Shown here piece by piece: positions 5,085-6,739 of a stretch of 6,739 nt of DNA; the stretch's first letter is position 1, and every line of letters starts with the position of its first letter. This stretch comes from Proteobacteria bacterium UBA6908 (GTDB lineage Bacteria; Pseudomonadota; Gammaproteobacteria; Acidiferrobacterales; UBA6901). Below the pieces are notes generated by a model, which ran no database searches, was not told where the DNA came from, and worked only from the letters and a program-made list of their open reading frames with translations. A program made the position numbers and the translations under genes. The stretch is taken from NCBI GenBank assembly GCA_002451085.1, contig DKBE01000110.1, forward strand, positions 53,878 through 60,616. Reading direction: 5' to 3'.

Positions 5085-6424
5085 CGATTGCATTAAGCCA
5101 GATTCGCCGTTGCCTCGAAGGTGCGGTGCCGTCGGTGCTCGCCACCGCGGCGCAGGACGGCACGCCCAATATTGCCTACCTGTCGCAGGTGCACTACGTC
5201 GACGAGAAGCACGTGGCCCTGAGCTACCAGTTCTTCAACAAGACGCGCGAGAATATTCTGGCCAATCCACGCGCGGTCGTGCAGGTGATCGATCCGGCCG
5301 ATGCCTCCCACTATCGCTTGCAACTTCAGTATCTGCGCACCGAAACCGATGGTCCGCTGTTCGAGAACATGAAAGCCAAGCTCGCGGGCATCGCCTCGCA
5401 CACCGGCATGAGTAAGGTATTCCGGCTGCTCGGCTCGGATGTCTACCGCGTGCTGGAAGTCGAGTGCGTGCTGGGCGGGAATCCGGTGACGGTTACACCG
5501 GAACCGCACCTGCTGCCGAACCTGCGCGCCTGTCTCGCGCGACTCGCGGGCTGCAGCGATCTCGCTCAGCTGTTTGACGCCACCCTGGAAAGCCTCGCGC
5601 AGTTCTGCCGCTTCGACCATGCCATGCTGCTCATGTTCGACGCCAGCCGCAACCGCCTGTATACCGTGGCCAGCCGCGGCTATCCGCAATCGGGGATCGG
5701 TTCGGAGATTGGTCTTGGCGAGGGCATCATCGGTGTGGCGGCGCGCGAACGCACCCCGATCCGCATCGGCTACGCCGCGCGTGAATATCTTTACGGGCGC
5801 GCCGTTCGCGAGGGTTTTGCGAGCAGCGCCGATGGCGACGCGCTTGAGACCGAAATCCCGTTTACCGGCCTGGCGGAGTCGAACAGTCAGCTGGCCGTGC
5901 CGTTGCTGCTCGGTCGGCGCCTGCTCGGCATGCTGTACGTGGAAAGTCCGCAGGAACTGCGTTTCACCTTTGAAGATGAGGACGCGCTGGTGGTGCTGGC
6001 CAGCCAGCTCGCTGTCACTTTCGAACTGCTGTCCCAGTCTGCCGAGCAGCACGAGGAACCCGCCACGACGACACCGGCGGCGACGGCGCAGGGTGTGCCA
6101 TTGGTGATCCGGCATTTTGCCGCCGACCATAGCGTGTTCATCGACAACGACTATCTGATCAAGGGCGTGGCTGGCGCGATTTTCTGGAAACTGGTCCGCG
6201 ACCGCAGCGAGGCCGGACGCAGCGAATTCACCAATCGTGAATTGCGGCTCGATCCCGAACTCAAGCTGCCGGATATCAGCGATAACCTCGAGGCGCGACT
6301 GATCCTGTTGCAGCGCCGGCTGGCCGAGCGTTGCCCGTTTCTGGTGATTGAGAAAACAGGGCGCGGCCGGTTCCGTCTGAAGGTCGACCGACCTCTGCAG
6401 CTCAACGACGTGCCGGTGCGCTGA
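5081..6424 (+). CDS. split-barrel (PNPOx-like) / GAF / winged-helix-like fusion protein
   Basis: This 447-residue cytosolic protein has three parts. Residues 1-135 are a PNPOx-like split barrel (VLATAAQDGTPNIAYLSQV at 19-37, ALSYQFFNKTRENILANPRA at 46-65), which could bind FMN or heme. Residues about 147-316 are a GAF domain (FDHAMLLMFD, GLGEGIIGVAARERTPIRI at 211-229, QLAVPLLLGRRLLGMLYVES at 270-289), a small-ligand or redox sensor fold. A Glu/Ala/Thr/Pro-rich linker (320-338) leads to residues 351-435, which look like a winged helix: VFIDNDYLIKGVAGAIFWKL, FTNREL, DNLEARLILLQRRL and the hairpin IEKTGRGRFRL, which recalls the LRRKL...TIRGRGYRF end of the PhoP-type regulator here. Likely a one-component sensor-regulator. 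The upstream split-barrel gene overlaps it by 4 nt, and a convergent hemerythrin-like gene ends 1 bp after its stop. The first two domains are well supported, the DNA-binding call less so. Confidence 0.85.
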   Translation: MTIALSQIRRCLEGAVPSVLATAAQDGTPNIAYLSQVHYVDEKHVALSYQFFNKTRENILANPRAVVQVIDPADASHYRLQLQYLRTETDGPLFENMKAKLAGIASHTGMSKVFRLLGSDVYRVLEVECVLGGNPVTVTPEPHLLPNLRACLARLAGCSDLAQLFDATLESLAQFCRFDHAMLLMFDASRNRLYTVASRGYPQSGIGSEIGLGEGIIGVAARERTPIRIGYAAREYLYGRAVREGFASSADGDALETEIPFTGLAESNSQLAVPLLLGRRLLGMLYVESPQELRFTFEDEDALVVLASQLAVTFELLSQSAEQHEEPATTTPAATAQGVPLVIRHFAADHSVFIDNDYLIKGVAGAIFWKLVRDRSEAGRSEFTNRELRLDPELKLPDISDNLEARLILLQRRLAERCPFLVIEKTGRGRFRLKVDRPLQLNDVPVR

Positions 6425-6425
6425 G

Positions 6426-6739
6426 TCACAAGCCGGCCAGGGCGGCCATCAGCTTGTACCAGTCACGCTCGGCGAGATGCGGCTTGAGGTTCCCCATTGT
6501 GGCTGAAAACGCCTCCGCCGGGGCGTTCTGTTTGATGCCGGTGAGCAGTGCGGCACGCTCCGGTGCTGACATCGCCGGGATCATCCAACGCAGGAACACG
6601 GCCATCTCGGCCGGTGGGATCGAACTGACCAGTTGTTTTTGCAGGGCCAGCAGCTCCGCGTCACTGTGTGTTGCCCACAGCACGGTGTTGTTCTCGATTT
6701 CCTCGGTATGCATGTGTTCAAGGTTGTCGGCGACGAACA
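6426..6739 (-). CDS. hemerythrin-like (HHE) domain protein, C-terminal part (5' truncated by window)
   Basis: The frame is open from the window edge (base 6739) to the stop at 6426-6428. The ATG at 6713 is therefore not the likely start: the codons before it (FVADNLEH) continue the family sequence. NLEHMHTEE near the visible N-terminus provides an HxxxE pair, one of the iron-ligand patterns of hemerythrin-like domains. The following VLWATHSDAELLALQ, VSSIPPAEMAVFLRWMIPAMS and DWYKLMAAL segments look like the helical C-terminal extension seen in bacterial hemerythrin-domain proteins, which I recall but cannot verify here. The other iron ligands would lie outside the window. Possible roles are O2 or NO binding, iron handling or redox sensing. 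It is convergent with the split-barrel/GAF gene, with only 1 bp between stop codons. Confidence 0.72.
   Translation of the reverse strand, partial: FVADNLEHMHTEEIENNTVLWATHSDAELLALQKQLVSSIPPAEMAVFLRWMIPAMSAPERAALLTGIKQNAPAEAFSATMGNLKPHLAERDWYKLMAALAGL

Noticed and set aside
4640..5093. Minus-strand frames of 125 and 106 codons opposite the first split-barrel gene
   Set aside because: The plus-strand frame carries the split-barrel motifs and overlaps the next gene in a normal operon arrangement; the minus frames show no motif or translation signal.
5093..6130. 345-codon open frame on the minus strand opposite the fusion gene
   Set aside because: It is antisense to a gene with clear split-barrel and GAF motifs, and its translation has no family-like pattern. 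Long antisense frames are common in GC-rich genes with strong codon bias.

Overview
The window is a piece of a GC-rich proteobacterial chromosome. It is most likely gammaproteobacterial, because the two-component pair is of the PhoP/PhoQ type (kinase H-box HSLKTPLAVL, regulator motifs WQDKVE and TKPFH). That assignment rests on protein resemblance recalled from memory, not on a search. No rRNA, tRNA, insertion sequence, CRISPR array or phage gene was seen. Ten protein genes are supported, and the first and last run off the window.

Layout. (1) 1-1033, plus strand: the C-terminal half of a B12-binding-type radical SAM protein, followed after 4 nt by a minimal cytosolic FKBP-type prolyl isomerase. 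(2) 1034-1541: a 242-nt intergenic region with two inverted repeats, a 70-residue exported Lys/Ala/Pro-rich protein somewhat like the acid-shock protein Asr, and a textbook intrinsic terminator with a TTCG tetraloop. (3) 1577-4384, minus strand: an envelope-stress or metal-sensing block. In transcription order it holds a His-rich exported protein, a strong hairpin, an exported PepSY-domain protein, a PhoP-type response regulator and a PhoQ-type kinase. The last three are packed as an operon (6-nt gap, then a TGATG overlap). Upstream of the His-rich gene lies an 11-bp-period direct repeat (GTTCAG-N5-GTTCAG on the minus strand), the layout expected of an OmpR/PhoP-family operator, so the local regulator may control this secreted protein. 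(4) 4581-6424, plus strand: two overlapping genes. The first is a stand-alone FMN-type split-barrel protein. The second fuses a split barrel, a GAF domain and a C-terminal domain that reads like a winged helix. (5) 6426-6739, minus strand, convergent with 1 bp between stop codons: the C-terminal part of a hemerythrin-like protein, open to the window edge.

How the parts may work together. The minus-strand block looks like sense-and-respond circuitry for the envelope: a kinase, a regulator, a periplasmic PepSY protein that may modulate the kinase, and a metal- or proton-binding secreted protein as a target. The right-hand block combines protein types that bind flavin or heme, small ligands and (in hemerythrins) a di-iron centre, so an oxygen, NO or redox sensing role is a reasonable but unproven inference. 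The split-barrel/GAF/winged-helix fusion is the least conventional element and the best candidate for a little-described regulator.
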